A stretch of 64,000 bases of DNA from MPNP01 sp026710155 (GCA_965200885.1 OZ241737.1:3182499-3246498); one strand, 5' to 3'; numbered from the stretch's first letter, positions 46,676 through 54,920 are shown. The notes: generated from the letters alone by a model not told the origin. Made by a program: numbers and translations.

Positions 46676-46996
46676 TGGAACCCCCCTATCACTGACAGCC
46701 GGTCATCGTATACCAGGCGTCAATTACACCAGGGACCATTCCAGCGGCTGTTTGCACCAGCTGATGCTGGCCCACATCGATGACAAGAGCAGGCTGGATG
46801 ACACAATGAAGTGGCAGGGCAAGGGGTGTTACGGTTATGTGGTTCAGCGGACCGACAGGAAGTTGAGTCTCATCGCCCAGAAGGTCTACGGCGATCCGGA
46901 TCGCTGGCGGGAGATAGCAGAGTTAGAACGGCATCACGAAGAACAACCCCTACCGGAGTGGCGATTGCCTGAAGGTGTTCGACGTGGAATGGTGAG
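46676..46996 (+). pseudogene. Ankyrin/LysM 3' module, frameshifted
   Basis: TRDHSSGCLHQLMLAHIDDK, MKWQGKGCYGYVVQRTDRKL and QKVYGDPDRWREIAEL match the end of the 43431-44200 gene. One base change near 46926 moves GDCLKVFDVEW out of frame. There is no start; the ankyrin part is missing. Confidence 0.6.
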
Positions 46997-47045
46997 GAAG
47001 TGTTCACTTTTTCCTGATCGGACTATCCGGTTTTTTGTATTTTCC

Positions 47046-47077
47046 CGAATGGCGGGGAGAACCCCGCACCCCATTCG
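47046..47077 (+). terminator. Array hairpin 2
   Basis: CGAATGG and CCATTCG outer stem, CGGGG and CCCCG inner stem. The following 120 bp are also shared with 49298 and 52477, i.e. the leader of the coiled-coil gene. Confidence 0.55.
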
Positions 47078-47144
47078 CTGAAATCAAAAACAATCCTGAA
47101 GATACCACTTGCCAAACCGGTACCGGGAATATATTGTAACGGTC

Positions 47145-47453
47145 ATGCCGGAATCTGCAAAAACCATTGATCTTGACCGCAGGCTTTCGGTGTTGGAGGA
47201 ACGGATGAACACGATTACCGAGAGTTATGACCGGGGCTGGAAACTCCTGGAGGCCAAAATGGGGGAAGACAATGCCAGGTTGGAAACCAAGATGGGCGAA
47301 GACAATGCCAGGCGGGACACCGAATTTGCCAAGCTCCGTGAGGACACTGCCAAGCGTGACAGGAACATGTCCATCCAGGTTTATGCCGTGGCGTTCGGAA
47401 TCGTTGTCGTGATCCTGGGTATTGGTGGTACAATCATCAGCCTGCTGGTCTGA
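47145..47453 (+). CDS. Coiled-coil, C-terminally anchored protein, 102 aa
   Basis: MPESAKTIDLDRRLSVLEER, a Glu/Arg/Lys coiled coil with MGEDNARxxT repeats, then the membrane helix VYAVAFGIVVVILGIGGTII. Start and end are almost identical to 52538-53026, which has a longer repeat section. No ribosome site is evident at the chosen ATG; an upstream TTG is in frame. Function unknown. Confidence 0.65.
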   Translation: MPESAKTIDLDRRLSVLEERMNTITESYDRGWKLLEAKMGEDNARLETKMGEDNARRDTEFAKLREDTAKRDRNMSIQVYAVAFGIVVVILGIGGTIISLLV

Positions 47454-47539
47454 ACTCTCCGGATAACCTTTTCATTATTGACCAGTACTTCATTGCCCCT
47501 GTATACTTCAACAATCCCTTCTGTCACTTTCCTATCCAT
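47398..47539 (-). CDS. Short frame coupled to the ImmA-like gene, probably truncated
   Basis: The ATG overlaps the stop of the 48038-47532 gene (ATGGATAG). MDRKVTEGIVEVYRGNEVLV reads like a real start, but past residue 32 it runs antisense into the coiled-coil gene. A small partner gene cut by recombination at about 47453 is the best reading. Confidence 0.3.
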
Positions 47540-48038
47540 TTTCCAACTCCCTTGAAGAAACCTGTTCCTCCTTCAATCTTTTCCTGTAGCTTGCAACCAA
47601 TGTTTCACCGACCTGGTATTTCCGGGCAATGTCACGGTCGGAACCCGTCTCCCCCTTGAACAGTTCCCTCGGCATCACCAATTCCATGGCCAGGTTCCGC
47701 ACCTCCCCTGCCAGGGATTCGGAAACCAGATCCGAACGGTACAAAATATTGTTCCTGATGCCGTCAGGTGCCCCGTCGATCACGTCCCGGCACAACAGGA
47801 ATTGGGCAATCTCATAGGCCAGCGCGAACCTTTGGCGATGGCGGGCTTCCTTGATATTGACCAGGATGAGATGGGAACCATTCCATTTTTTGATCTGGCC
47901 TGAAACACCCATGCCGAGCTTGGTGGTCAACCTGACCGTGATGCCAAGATCCCTGGCCAGCTGGCCCAGCATGACCGGGCATGATTTTGCATGTTTCTCC
48001 AAAACCACCCGGTCTTTCATGCTGTTATCCATGTTCAA
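47532..48038 (-). CDS. ImmA/IrrE-like protein without zinc motif, 168 aa
   Basis: The order GMGVSGQIKKWNGSHLILVN, RHRQRFALAYEIAQFLL, AMELVMPRELF and a C-terminal helix-turn-helix-like segment match ImmA/IrrE (M78) proteins. The HEXXH motif of the family is YEIAQ here, so both zinc His are lost, in contrast to the intact relative at 50803-51315. It may be a dead enzyme kept as a regulator, or decaying. Confidence 0.7.
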   Translation of the reverse strand: MNMDNSMKDRVVLEKHAKSCPVMLGQLARDLGITVRLTTKLGMGVSGQIKKWNGSHLILVNIKEARHRQRFALAYEIAQFLLCRDVIDGAPDGIRNNILYRSDLVSESLAGEVRNLAMELVMPRELFKGETGSDRDIARKYQVGETLVASYRKRLKEEQVSSRELENG

Positions 48039-48181
48039 TCAACTTTCTGGAATTGACTGAAAAAGGGTATCAGGTACCAAAAATTATTTGCCATTTTATT
48101 GAAAAAACCCTATATTGTATTTGGATTGGGAATTCACCGATCGTCAAAGGGTCCTGTGAAAACAGGGCCCTTTTGTTGTGT

Positions 48182-48919
48182 TCATGGGGGGGGGACATCG
48201 GTCTTTTTGATCTTGTCCTGAATAATCTCGTAGGGACGGTTATCCCTATCCGGATGGAGATTTTTGTAAGCTATCGGTCTTGCCGTCAGGTCCGCAATCT
48301 GCAGTCCGGTAGAATTGACCCGTTTATTGGCAATAACCAACTCATATTTCAAGGAACCCCCTAGGAAACTCGAATCCTGGAGGATATGGCCAAATTCCAC
48401 TTCAAGTATTTTATCCTCAGTTTTACCCCTACTTTCACATACAATGTGGTTGACCGTATTGTTTTGGTTTTTATCTAAAAGAAACTCCGAGAGGAGGTTC
48501 ATTCCCCGAACCATGGCCAGATGATAGGGGTGAAACATTTCCTTGCATTCATTTTCCAATTCCCTTTTCCTTATAATTACGGCAAAAATGGCAAAGGGGA
48601 TTCTTGAAATCAATTCGTTAAGGTCCTTCCGGAATTCCTCCCGTTTTTGTCTGTCAGTCCGAAGCCAGGTAAAGGAACCATCTCTTGGCGGCTTTCGAAT
48701 TTCATTTTCGTGTAGGACCACCATGTCATGTCCCCAAAATTTTAATTCCTGGACATCCGGAACAATCCTTTCCAGGTATTCATCTTTTCTCACCAGGCAA
48801 AAAGATAGGGCAAAAACAGGAAAATCCCTGTTGATGCTTTTCAATCCGTGATCACCACTTTCATCTACATAAACGATATAGTCCGAGAAATTTGCCATAT
48901 TTGATTTGATCTGATCCAT
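48182..48919 (-). CDS. DUF3800 family protein, 245 aa
   Basis: IVYVDESGDHGLKSINRDFP with its acidic pair, VVLHENEIRKPP, and late LQIADLTARPIAYKNLHPD are the DUF3800 blocks, an RNase H-like fold of unknown role common in mobile and defence regions. The end runs into a G9 tract near 48187 (the three Pro before the stop), so the true C-terminus may differ. It stands alone. Confidence 0.75.
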   Translation of the reverse strand: MDQIKSNMANFSDYIVYVDESGDHGLKSINRDFPVFALSFCLVRKDEYLERIVPDVQELKFWGHDMVVLHENEIRKPPRDGSFTWLRTDRQKREEFRKDLNELISRIPFAIFAVIIRKRELENECKEMFHPYHLAMVRGMNLLSEFLLDKNQNNTVNHIVCESRGKTEDKILEVEFGHILQDSSFLGGSLKYELVIANKRVNSTGLQIADLTARPIAYKNLHPDRDNRPYEIIQDKIKKTDVPPP

Positions 48920-49160
48920 GGAAAACAGGGGAAGGCTCTATTTTTTTGGAACGACCATAAATTCACCAAAGATGTTCCATTAAGCACCACTGGTGAGATT
49001 TTTCAAGTGATGTTCCGTTCCGGTATGCATGTTTTGGTAATGAACACATAACTCTTGAAGATCAAAGTATCTGTCGAATAGATTTCTCCCTGGAAGGTAT
49101 AAACCAAAGTGTATTTTTGGGACTTCAAAATAGCACATACGGTATTCTAAGTCACCCGGA

Positions 49161-49219
49161 TGAGCGGATACTGGAATCCATTGAAAAATCAAGGCCGGAG
49201 ACTGTTTTCTGCTGACGGA
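49161..49219 (+). pseudogene. Orphan LysM-tail end
   Basis: Only the last codons of the tail survive (GDCFLLTEK-like, TGTTTTCTGCTGACGGAAAA then TAA). Upstream, 48980-49160 has an open minus-strand frame (DLEYRMCYFEVPKIHFGLYL) of unknown origin, possibly a gene fragment. Confidence 0.4.
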
Positions 49220-49260
49220 AAAGTAACACCTTCAGGAACTACTCATCCTTATTGATTTGC

Positions 49261-49292
49261 CGAATGGCGGGGAGAACCCCGCACCCCATTCG
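49261..49292 (+). terminator. Array hairpin 3 plus leader copy
   Basis: Identical to the 47046-47077 hairpin. The next 110 bp copy the leader and first codons of the coiled-coil gene (to CGCAGGCTTTCGGTGTTG at about 49410) and then switch to unrelated sequence, a recombination scar just before the ankyrin gene. Confidence 0.55.
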
Positions 49293-49452
49293 CTGAAATC
49301 AAAAACAATCCTGAAGATACCACTTGCCAAACCGGTGCCGGTCATATATTGTAACGGTCATTCTGGAATCTGCAAAAACCATTGATCTTGACCGCAGGCT
49401 TTCGGTGTTGATCGTGAACCTGAAAAGTGGCCCTGAAAGTAGGAAATAACCC

Positions 49453-50214
49453 ATGATTATAAATCGATATACCATTTCAGTCCCGCTGATCTGGCTTTTG
49501 ACAGCTGTTGCCGTCATGTCGGAAACAAACCCCTTTACCCAGCCTGACTTCATCAAGGAGGCCTCACCCACGGAGATTCAGGCGGCCATCAATGCCGGGT
49601 GGGATGTCAATGAACCGGATCCCCGCTATGACGAGACGGCCCTGATCAAGGCCATCCATTTCCAACGACTGGACATCGCCCGTTTGCTGGTTGAGGCCGG
49701 GGCTGATATTGACCATTATCCATCCACGGGTACTGGCCTCCCCGACGCCCTCCGGCTGGCGGTGGTGGGAGAACAGGACGAGGCCGTGAGATTCCTGGTC
49801 GAGTCCGGGGCCGATGTTGACTTTCGCAGTGGGGGAACCGGAACCACCTCCCTGATGGCTGCGGCAGCCAGAAACATTCCGGCAATGGCTCGACTTTTGC
49901 TTGAACTTGGTGCGGATCCCACCCTCCGGTCCTACAGTGATGGTCCCGATCCGGAACTTGCCGACATGTCATCCCGTGACTTTGCGGTCAAATACAGTGG
50001 ACCGGGAATGGTAGACCTTATTGATACAGCTCTCCTGGTCCATGCCGGCAAGCCACGCAAGGGATGCATGGTCTCCAGCGACAAACGCTTTTCCGACCTG
50101 GCGGTACGGCATTTCAGCGACCGTGATCGCTGGCGGGATATCCATGAGCTCAATGACATGAAGAAGGGCCAAGGCATCAAGGCCGGGGACTGTTTCCTGC
50201 TGCCGGACAAGTAA
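49453..50214 (+). CDS. Secreted ankyrin-repeat protein with LysM-like tail, 253 aa
   Basis: Signal peptide ISVPLIWLLTAVAVMSE; ankyrin repeats EIQAAINAGWDVNEPDPRYD, LIKAIHFQRLDIARLLVEAG, LRLAVVGEQDEAVRFLVESG and LMAAAARNIPAMARLLLELG; then the tail FSDLAVRHFSDRDRWRDIHE and GDCFLLPDK. This is the complete gene type from which many orphan tails in the array could derive. Periplasmic, possibly wall-associated. Confidence 0.75.
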   Translation: MIINRYTISVPLIWLLTAVAVMSETNPFTQPDFIKEASPTEIQAAINAGWDVNEPDPRYDETALIKAIHFQRLDIARLLVEAGADIDHYPSTGTGLPDALRLAVVGEQDEAVRFLVESGADVDFRSGGTGTTSLMAAAARNIPAMARLLLELGADPTLRSYSDGPDPELADMSSRDFAVKYSGPGMVDLIDTALLVHAGKPRKGCMVSSDKRFSDLAVRHFSDRDRWRDIHELNDMKKGQGIKAGDCFLLPDK

Positions 50215-50221
50215 CACCTTC

Positions 50222-50313
50222 ACTTGCGGGAGATCGCCCGGCTCAACAACATCTCCAGGGACAATCCCTACCGGGCGGGTGACTGCCTGAAGGTTTTCGA
50301 TGTGGAGTGGTGA
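50222..50313 (+). pseudogene. Orphan LysM tail, second type
   Basis: LREIARLNNISRDNPYRAGD, CLKVFDVEW, stop, directly after the ankyrin gene. The two tail types stand back to back. Confidence 0.55.
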
Positions 50314-50479
50314 CAGAGTATGCTGATCTGTACGCCATTTGATTTTGCCTGAACTGATTATTGAATTCCCAATTTGACAATCTTATGGCAAGTACCTAAA
50401 GTTACCAGAGAGCAGCAACAGTAATCAACCTAATTTTCAAATCAATTGAATTCTTCCATGGCAAGGAGGTTGCCGGATT

Positions 50480-50806
50480 GTGAACATGGAACAAGTTGAC
50501 AGCATAACCCTGGCCACGGAATTGGGGAGATTGGACTTGGTGTCCCTTCTACTGACGGCCATAGGGTTGGTCCTGGTTGTTGGAGGAGTGTTTGCTTTTT
50601 TGAATTTGAGGGAGGTTGCAAGAAAACAGGCAACTGAAGAGGCAGCCAAAATTGCCGAAGAAATAGCCGAGAGGAAGGCCAACGAATACCTGCAGGACAA
50701 CCTGCACGATATTGTAGAGGACTACTTGCCAATTATTGCCTCGATCGCCAAGGATCGGGCTGATGATATTGCACACTCCCTAGACGATAAGGAGGAAGAA
50801 ACATGA
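50480..50806 (+). CDS. Membrane-anchored coiled-coil protein, 108 aa, partner of ImmA/IrrE
   Basis: The membrane helix is LVSLLLTAIGLVLVVGGVFA, followed by a Glu/Ala/Lys coiled coil (ATEEAAKIAEEIAERKANEY). AGGAGG ten bases before the GTG supports that start; an ATG two codons on is possible. The stop overlaps the next ATG (ATGA). It may be the partner or target of the peptidase. Confidence 0.65.
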   Translation: MNMEQVDSITLATELGRLDLVSLLLTAIGLVLVVGGVFAFLNLREVARKQATEEAAKIAEEIAERKANEYLQDNLHDIVEDYLPIIASIAKDRADDIAHSLDDKEEET

Positions 50807-51315
50807 TCAGTTATGCTGAACAGTGGCGAATTCTGGCCAAGGCCAGGGAAGAAGTACCTGTTGATGTTGAAGGGCTTCCGGAAAGGCTGGGAATTCGATA
50901 CCATAAAGCCAATCTGGCAAAGGGTATTTCCGGCATGCTGGAACGCATGGGGGATACCTTTCTGATCACCGTTGCAGCCAATGATCCCCGTACTCGCCAG
51001 CGGTTTACCCTGGCCCATGAGCTCGGGCATTACATGCTGCACCGGAAATTGATCGGCGCTGGCCTGGATGATGACCGGGCCTACCGGAGTACCGAAGGTG
51101 GCAAGTACCACAATACCTTTATTGGACCCAAGCAGGAAACAGATGCCAACAGGTTTGCCGCCAATATGCTGATGCCCAGGGAACTGGTGCAAGCCAAATG
51201 GGAAGCCAGGAACTGGGACAAATCACCTGATACCGTCAGGCAAATGGCCGAGCTTTTCGGTGTATCGAAACCCTCCATGACCATTCGACTGGGGCTGCCC
51301 TACACACCTTCCTAA
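50803..51315 (+). CDS. ImmA/IrrE family metallo-endopeptidase, 170 aa
   Basis: Zinc motif HELGH in RQRFTLAHELGHYMLHR, third ligand region QETDANRFAANMLMPRELV, C-terminal helix-turn-helix-like VRQMAELFGVSKPSMTIRLG. Family members cut repressors or antitoxins. Here it is co-translated with a small membrane protein. Confidence 0.85.
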   Translation: MISYAEQWRILAKAREEVPVDVEGLPERLGIRYHKANLAKGISGMLERMGDTFLITVAANDPRTRQRFTLAHELGHYMLHRKLIGAGLDDDRAYRSTEGGKYHNTFIGPKQETDANRFAANMLMPRELVQAKWEARNWDKSPDTVRQMAELFGVSKPSMTIRLGLPYTPS

Positions 51316-51329
51316 ACTGAGGCTGGTTG

Positions 51330-51477
51330 CCTATTGCCAAGTGGCAAGCGTTTCTCCGATCTGGCGGTGCGTCATTTCGGAGACCGTGACCGCTGGCGGG
51401 AGATCTGGGAGTTGAACGACATGAAGAAGGGCCAAGGCATCAAGGCGGGCGACTGCTTCCTGCTGCCGGAAAAGTAA
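51330..51477 (+). pseudogene. Orphan LysM tail
   Basis: FSDLAVRHFGDRDRWREIWE, LNDMKKGQGIKAGDCFLLPE, K, stop. Nearly the same DNA as the tails at 50.1 and 52.3 kb. A perfect palindrome CGGGGTACCCCG at 51519-51530 stands in the hairpin position. Confidence 0.65.
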
Positions 51478-51591
51478 CACCCCGAGAACAACACATCCTT
51501 TTTGTTTTCACTGAATGACGGGGTACCCCGCTCCAATTTGTTGAAAATAAATAATTGACACAATAGGCCAAAGACCCATATAAATAGACCC

Positions 51592-51873
51592 ATGGAGTTC
51601 GATTGGGATGATACGAAACAACGTAGGGTTCTGAACGAACATGGTTTTGGTTTCAACTATGCAAGCTGGGTCTTTTCCGATCCAAACAGGGTGGTTGAGG
51701 CTGACAGGCGTCATGATTACAAGGAAGAGCGGTTCCGTGTCTATGGCATGATCGAAGGTCGGGTTTATGTCCTGATCTATATGATGAAGGGTAAGACCTG
51801 CCGCATCATCACGGCATGGAAAGCCAACAGAAGAGAGGTACGTTACTATGGGAAAAATCAGGTTCAGGGCTGA
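51592..51873 (+). CDS. brnT: BrnT-family toxin, 93 aa
   Basis: MEFDWDDTKQRRVLNEHGFG, then VEADRRHDYKEERFRVYGMI and CRIITAWKANRREVRYYG: all BrnT blocks, including the basic RNase-site segment. BrnT is an RNase toxin. The next gene overlaps it by 26 bp. Confidence 0.88.
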   Translation: MEFDWDDTKQRRVLNEHGFGFNYASWVFSDPNRVVEADRRHDYKEERFRVYGMIEGRVYVLIYMMKGKTCRIITAWKANRREVRYYGKNQVQG

Positions 51874-52183
51874 TCCCAATGATCCTTCCACCTTTCCTAG
51901 GGGCACGATAGACTATGCCAGGGTTGATGCAACAACCGAGGAGGATATTGCCCGCCACAAGAGGGAGGATGAGGCCGAGGCACTGCAGGAGATGGCCGAT
52001 GATATCCGTCAGCTCCGGAAGCGGATGCATCTCAGCCAGAGGGAATTTGCCAGGCGTCTCAGGATTTCACCCGATACCGTAAGGAACTGGGAACAGGGCA
52101 AGCGGTTTCCGAGTGGTCCGGCCTGCGCGCTTTTGCGGGTACTGATCAGGGAACCGGAGACTGTGATGCACGCCCTGGCCTGA
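51848..52183 (+). CDS. Helix-turn-helix antitoxin of BrnT, 111 aa
   Basis: An XRE-type domain forms the C-terminal half (LRKRMHLSQREFARRLRISP, DTVRNWEQGKRFPSG). It stands where BrnA normally is and would neutralise the toxin and repress the operon; this is an alternative antitoxin type rather than a ribbon-helix-helix BrnA. Overlap with BrnT supports coupling. Confidence 0.8.
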   Translation: MGKIRFRADPNDPSTFPRGTIDYARVDATTEEDIARHKREDEAEALQEMADDIRQLRKRMHLSQREFARRLRISPDTVRNWEQGKRFPSGPACALLRVLIREPETVMHALA

Positions 52184-52249
52184 TTTCCGACAGGGACTTA
52201 TATCATGAATTGCCTCTGGATATTCAATTGCATGTTTTACTTGCTCCGT

Positions 52250-52404
52250 TCCTCACCTGCATGAGGGCGACAGACGTTTTCCCAACCCGGTCGCAAGGCA
52301 TCTCGGTGATCGGGACCGATGGCGTGAGATCTGGGAGTTGAACGACATGAAGAAGGGTCAGTCCATCAAGGCCGGTGACTGCTTCCTGCTGCCGGAAAAG
52401 TAAT
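52250..52404 (+). pseudogene. Orphan LysM tail
   Basis: RHLGDRDRWREIWELNDMKK, then GQSIKAGDCFLLPEK, stop. The hairpin at 52440 follows. Confidence 0.6.
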
Positions 52405-52439
52405 ACCTTCCATAACAACACGTCCTTTTTGTTTTACCT

Positions 52440-52469
52440 GAATGGCGGGGAGAACCCCGCACCCCATTC
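52440..52469 (+). terminator. Array hairpin 4
   Basis: GAATGG and CCATTC with inner CGGGG and CCCCG stem, the same as at 47046 and 49261, 35 bp after the LysM-tail stop. Confidence 0.55.
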
Positions 52470-52537
52470 GCTGAAATAAAAAACAATCCTGCAAATACCA
52501 CTTGCCAAATCGGTACCGGGAATATATTGTAACGGTC

Positions 52538-53026
52538 ATGCCGGAATCTGCAAAAACCATTGATCTTGACCGCAGGCTTTCGGTGTTGGAGGAACGCATG
52601 AACACGATAACCGAAAGTTATGACCGGGGCTGGAAACTCCTGGAGGCCAAGATGGGCGAAGCAACCGCCGGCATGAGGGAGGACAATGCCAGGCGGGACA
52701 CCGAATTTGCCAAGCTCCGGGAGGACAATGCCAAGCTTGAGGCCAAGATGGGCGAAGCAACCGCCGGCATGAGGGAGGACAATGCCAGGCGGGACACCGA
52801 ATTTGCCAAGCTCCGGGAGGACAATGCCAAGCTTGAGGCCAAGATGGGCGAAGCAACCGCCGGCATGAGGGAGGACAATGCCAGGCGGGACACCGAATTT
52901 GTCAAGCTCCGTGAGGACAGTGCCAAGCGTGACAGGAACATGTCCATCCAGGTTTATGCCGTGGCGTTCGGAATCGTTGTCGTGATCCTGGGTATTGGTG
53001 GTACGATCATCAGCCTGCTGGTCTGA
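52538..53026 (+). CDS. Coiled-coil, C-terminally anchored protein with tandem repeats, 162 aa
   Basis: Same start and membrane end as 47145-47453 (VYAVAFGIVVVILGIGGTII), but the coiled coil contains three almost identical 32-residue units (KMGEATAGMREDNARRDTEF, AKLREDNAK). The ATG at 52538 is used; an upstream TTG is in frame. Function unknown; the repeats probably set the reach of a membrane-tethered rod. Confidence 0.65.
   Translation: MPESAKTIDLDRRLSVLEERMNTITESYDRGWKLLEAKMGEATAGMREDNARRDTEFAKLREDNAKLEAKMGEATAGMREDNARRDTEFAKLREDNAKLEAKMGEATAGMREDNARRDTEFVKLREDSAKRDRNMSIQVYAVAFGIVVVILGIGGTIISLLV
52640..52927. repeat. Three tandem 96-bp units
   Basis: GAGGCCAAGATGGGCGAAGC recurs at 52643, 52739 and 52835, exactly 96 bp apart, so copy-number changes keep the frame. 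The related gene at 47145 has a shorter version. Confidence 0.85.
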
Positions 53027-53079
53027 CCCTTCCCATCGACAATTCCCGCAAGGACCTGGCAAAGGACTGGCAGGAAGGT

Positions 53080-53167
53080 CGGCCTCATGGCCCGGAAGGT
53101 CCATGGTGATCTGAAGAAGGGCCGGAAAATCAAACCTTGGGACTGCTTCGAGTTGCCGGACAAGTAA
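53080..53167 (+). pseudogene. Orphan LysM-tail end
   Basis: The frame from 53104 reads HGDLKKGRKIKPWDCFELPD and K, then a stop, like the tail at 45050. The upstream part is scrambled. From 53168 to 53283 there is no gene. Confidence 0.5.
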
Positions 53168-53283
53168 CACCTTCGCACTTCTCAATGAACCACATCTCAA
53201 CCACTATGAAATTGATTTTCTTGGGGTTCAAAATTGAATATTGTGGGTTAAAAGTGGATAATTTACCTTCGGATTGCATTTTC

Positions 53284-53718
53284 TCAATAAGTTTGATTTT
53301 CTGGAATCTCATCAATACGGGACGGATCATTATCCAGCAGCTTCAACAGGTTGTGAAGCGCCCTGCTGATAACCACATCCCCTGATTCATATTTCTGGAA
53401 GGCAGCCTTACCGCCGCCAATTATCAATCCGGCCTGTTTTTGGGTCATACGAAGCTTCCGTTGCCTGATATGACGTATTTCCTCTGGACCAAACAGCCTT
53501 TTTTCCCTGGATTTCATCCTGTTCAATGCACGGTCGGAAACACGCATGTCCCCGGCATCATGCAAACCACTTTTCCCGGCACTATCGTCATCAGCATACC
53601 ATCCGGGCATCTCAACTTTTTCTTCCATGTCCTTGTATCTCAAAACCATCAGCCGCTTGCCACGCACCAGCTTTCGCCCGGTTTCAGGATGAATCCGTTC
53701 TCCCATTCGCATTGCCAT
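53284..53718 (-). CDS. mqsA: MqsA-family antitoxin, 144 aa
   Basis: An N-terminal domain with HPETGRKLVRGKRLMVLRYK and VEMPGWYADDDS (the zinc Cys of classic MqsA are not seen), then SDRALNRMK and an XRE-type DNA-binding domain (RQRKLRMTQKQAGLIIGGGK, AFQKYESGDVVISRAL). AAGGAGAAGTAATCATG sets the start; the longer frame upstream is not needed. It lies just behind the MqsR gene, as in mqsRA. Confidence 0.8.
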   Translation of the reverse strand: MAMRMGERIHPETGRKLVRGKRLMVLRYKDMEEKVEMPGWYADDDSAGKSGLHDAGDMRVSDRALNRMKSREKRLFGPEEIRHIRQRKLRMTQKQAGLIIGGGKAAFQKYESGDVVISRALHNLLKLLDNDPSRIDEIPENQTY

Positions 53719-53720
53719 GA

Positions 53721-54017
53721 TTACTTCTCCTTGAACGATGTACAAACAAACTCCCCGGAACCTGTCCTGACGAACTTGATATAGATTGCAGTACCATCGG
53801 TATGGCCGTGATAGACATCCATCCATACCTTGTGGTCATGATGTGTTGTCATTGACTTGTGGAAATCCCCGTTACCGAAATTCACGATTACCCTTTCCAT
53901 TTCAGGACGGGTCAATCCCATTTCATTTGCTCCTGTGAGGGTGGAATTGGCAAAAATCAATTTGGATAGATTCCCCGTGATGAAAGCAAGTTCGTAGGTC
54001 GGCTTCAATTTTTCCAT
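53721..54017 (-). CDS. mqsR: MqsR-family toxin, 98 aa
   Basis: MEKLKPTYELAFI, then MERVIVNFGNGDFHKSMTTH, HDHKVWMDVYHGHTDGTAIY and FVCTSFKEK match the MqsR order (HFYKSMT, DHKVWQDVY, LLSFKEK). MqsR is an mRNA interferase. It precedes mqsA by 2 bp on the same strand. Confidence 0.87.
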   Translation of the reverse strand: MEKLKPTYELAFITGNLSKLIFANSTLTGANEMGLTRPEMERVIVNFGNGDFHKSMTTHHDHKVWMDVYHGHTDGTAIYIKFVRTGSGEFVCTSFKEK

Positions 54018-54082
54018 GATAATACCATTATGGTGTATTTGCAAAATATTCAAGTATTAAACCAACATAACTTCAGCACCCC

Positions 54083-54373
54083 TTGTTTGGATTCATGTTT
54101 AACCGAGATATACCACCCCCATCTTTCTGGTGCCACCAGAAGCTGTTCACCCATGTCGATGATCCCTCCAGGCTCGATGCCACGATGCAATGGCAGGGCA
54201 AGGGCTGTTATGGCTATACCGTTGAACCAACCGACAGGAAGCTCGGCATCATAGCCCAAAGGATCTACGGCGATCCCGACCGCTGGCGGGAGATTGCCAG
54301 ACTCGACAACATCACGAAGGACAATCCCTACCGGGCCGGCGACTGCCTGAAGGTGTTCGACGTGACGTGGTGA
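54083..54373 (+). pseudogene. Ankyrin/LysM 3' module
   Basis: Clean sequence of the tail: MQWQGKGCYGYTVEPTDRKL, GIIAQRIYGDPDRWREIARL, DNITKDNPYRAGDCLKVFDV, TW, stop. The upstream part is unrelated. The frame does open with an ATG at 54083 (MFGFMFNRD), so a 96-residue product is conceivable, but there is no signal peptide. Confidence 0.55.
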
Positions 54374-54578
54374 GGATTTGCACGATTCACTGAATCGCTT
54401 ATCCGGCAATTTATTGGTTTCACCGAATGACTGGGAGGTCGGTGATTGCAATTGGTGAAGGGGTTAGGCCAGGTAATTGGAAAAACATGTTGAAAATTCC
54501 GGGGGGCAGGGGTATATTCAATAACGGGATACGGAGTGTCAACATTCCCATGTACAAATGCTTACCTTGGAGAACAAC

Positions 54579-54920
54579 ATGCATCTTGCAGAATTGAATT
54601 CCCACGATCCAGGCAAGGTTGCCGAAACCTTGGGCATGCGCATTGAGGAATTGGCCGAGCTGGCAGGGCTGGAGTGCAATGAATTGCAACCTTTCAGAGA
54701 CCGGAAAGGAGGCACGAGACCAAGGAATTACTTCGATTTGGTCAAGGTTTTGAGAACAATAGAACCTCGATTTGATTCCATGCCGGAGGCCATGGACTGG
54801 TTTAGGAATGAATCCCTTCCCGGTTTCAACAGACGAACGGGCAAGCAGCTGGTACAGGAAGGCAGGTCGCAACAGTTTCTCCAGTATATTGATGCGGTGG
54901 ATTCAGGCATCCATGCCTGA
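54579..54920 (+). CDS. Xre/MbcA/ParS-type antitoxin, 113 aa
   Basis: AMDWFRNESLPGFNRRTGKQ and LVQEGRSQQFLQYIDAVDSG is the C-terminal toxin-binding signature of this family; the first half is an Xre-like helix bundle. TTGGAG seven bases before the ATG supports this start. The stop overlaps the next ATG (TGATG). Its expected RES toxin is reduced to a short start in the next gene. Confidence 0.8.
   Translation: MHLAELNSHDPGKVAETLGMRIEELAELAGLECNELQPFRDRKGGTRPRNYFDLVKVLRTIEPRFDSMPEAMDWFRNESLPGFNRRTGKQLVQEGRSQQFLQYIDAVDSGIHA

Noticed and set aside
47046..47077. Integron attC site
   Set aside because: The hairpin lacks the GTTRRRY/RYYYAAC core pair and there is no integrase; cassettes are not single genes between such sites.
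52640..52927. Possible CRISPR array
   Set aside because: The 96-bp units are contiguous, coding and have no spacers.
52358..53200. 280-codon minus-strand frame with internal repeats (FGVPPGIVLPHAGGCF)
   Set aside because: It is antisense to the tandem-repeat coiled-coil gene; the repeats are just the complement of the 96-bp units.
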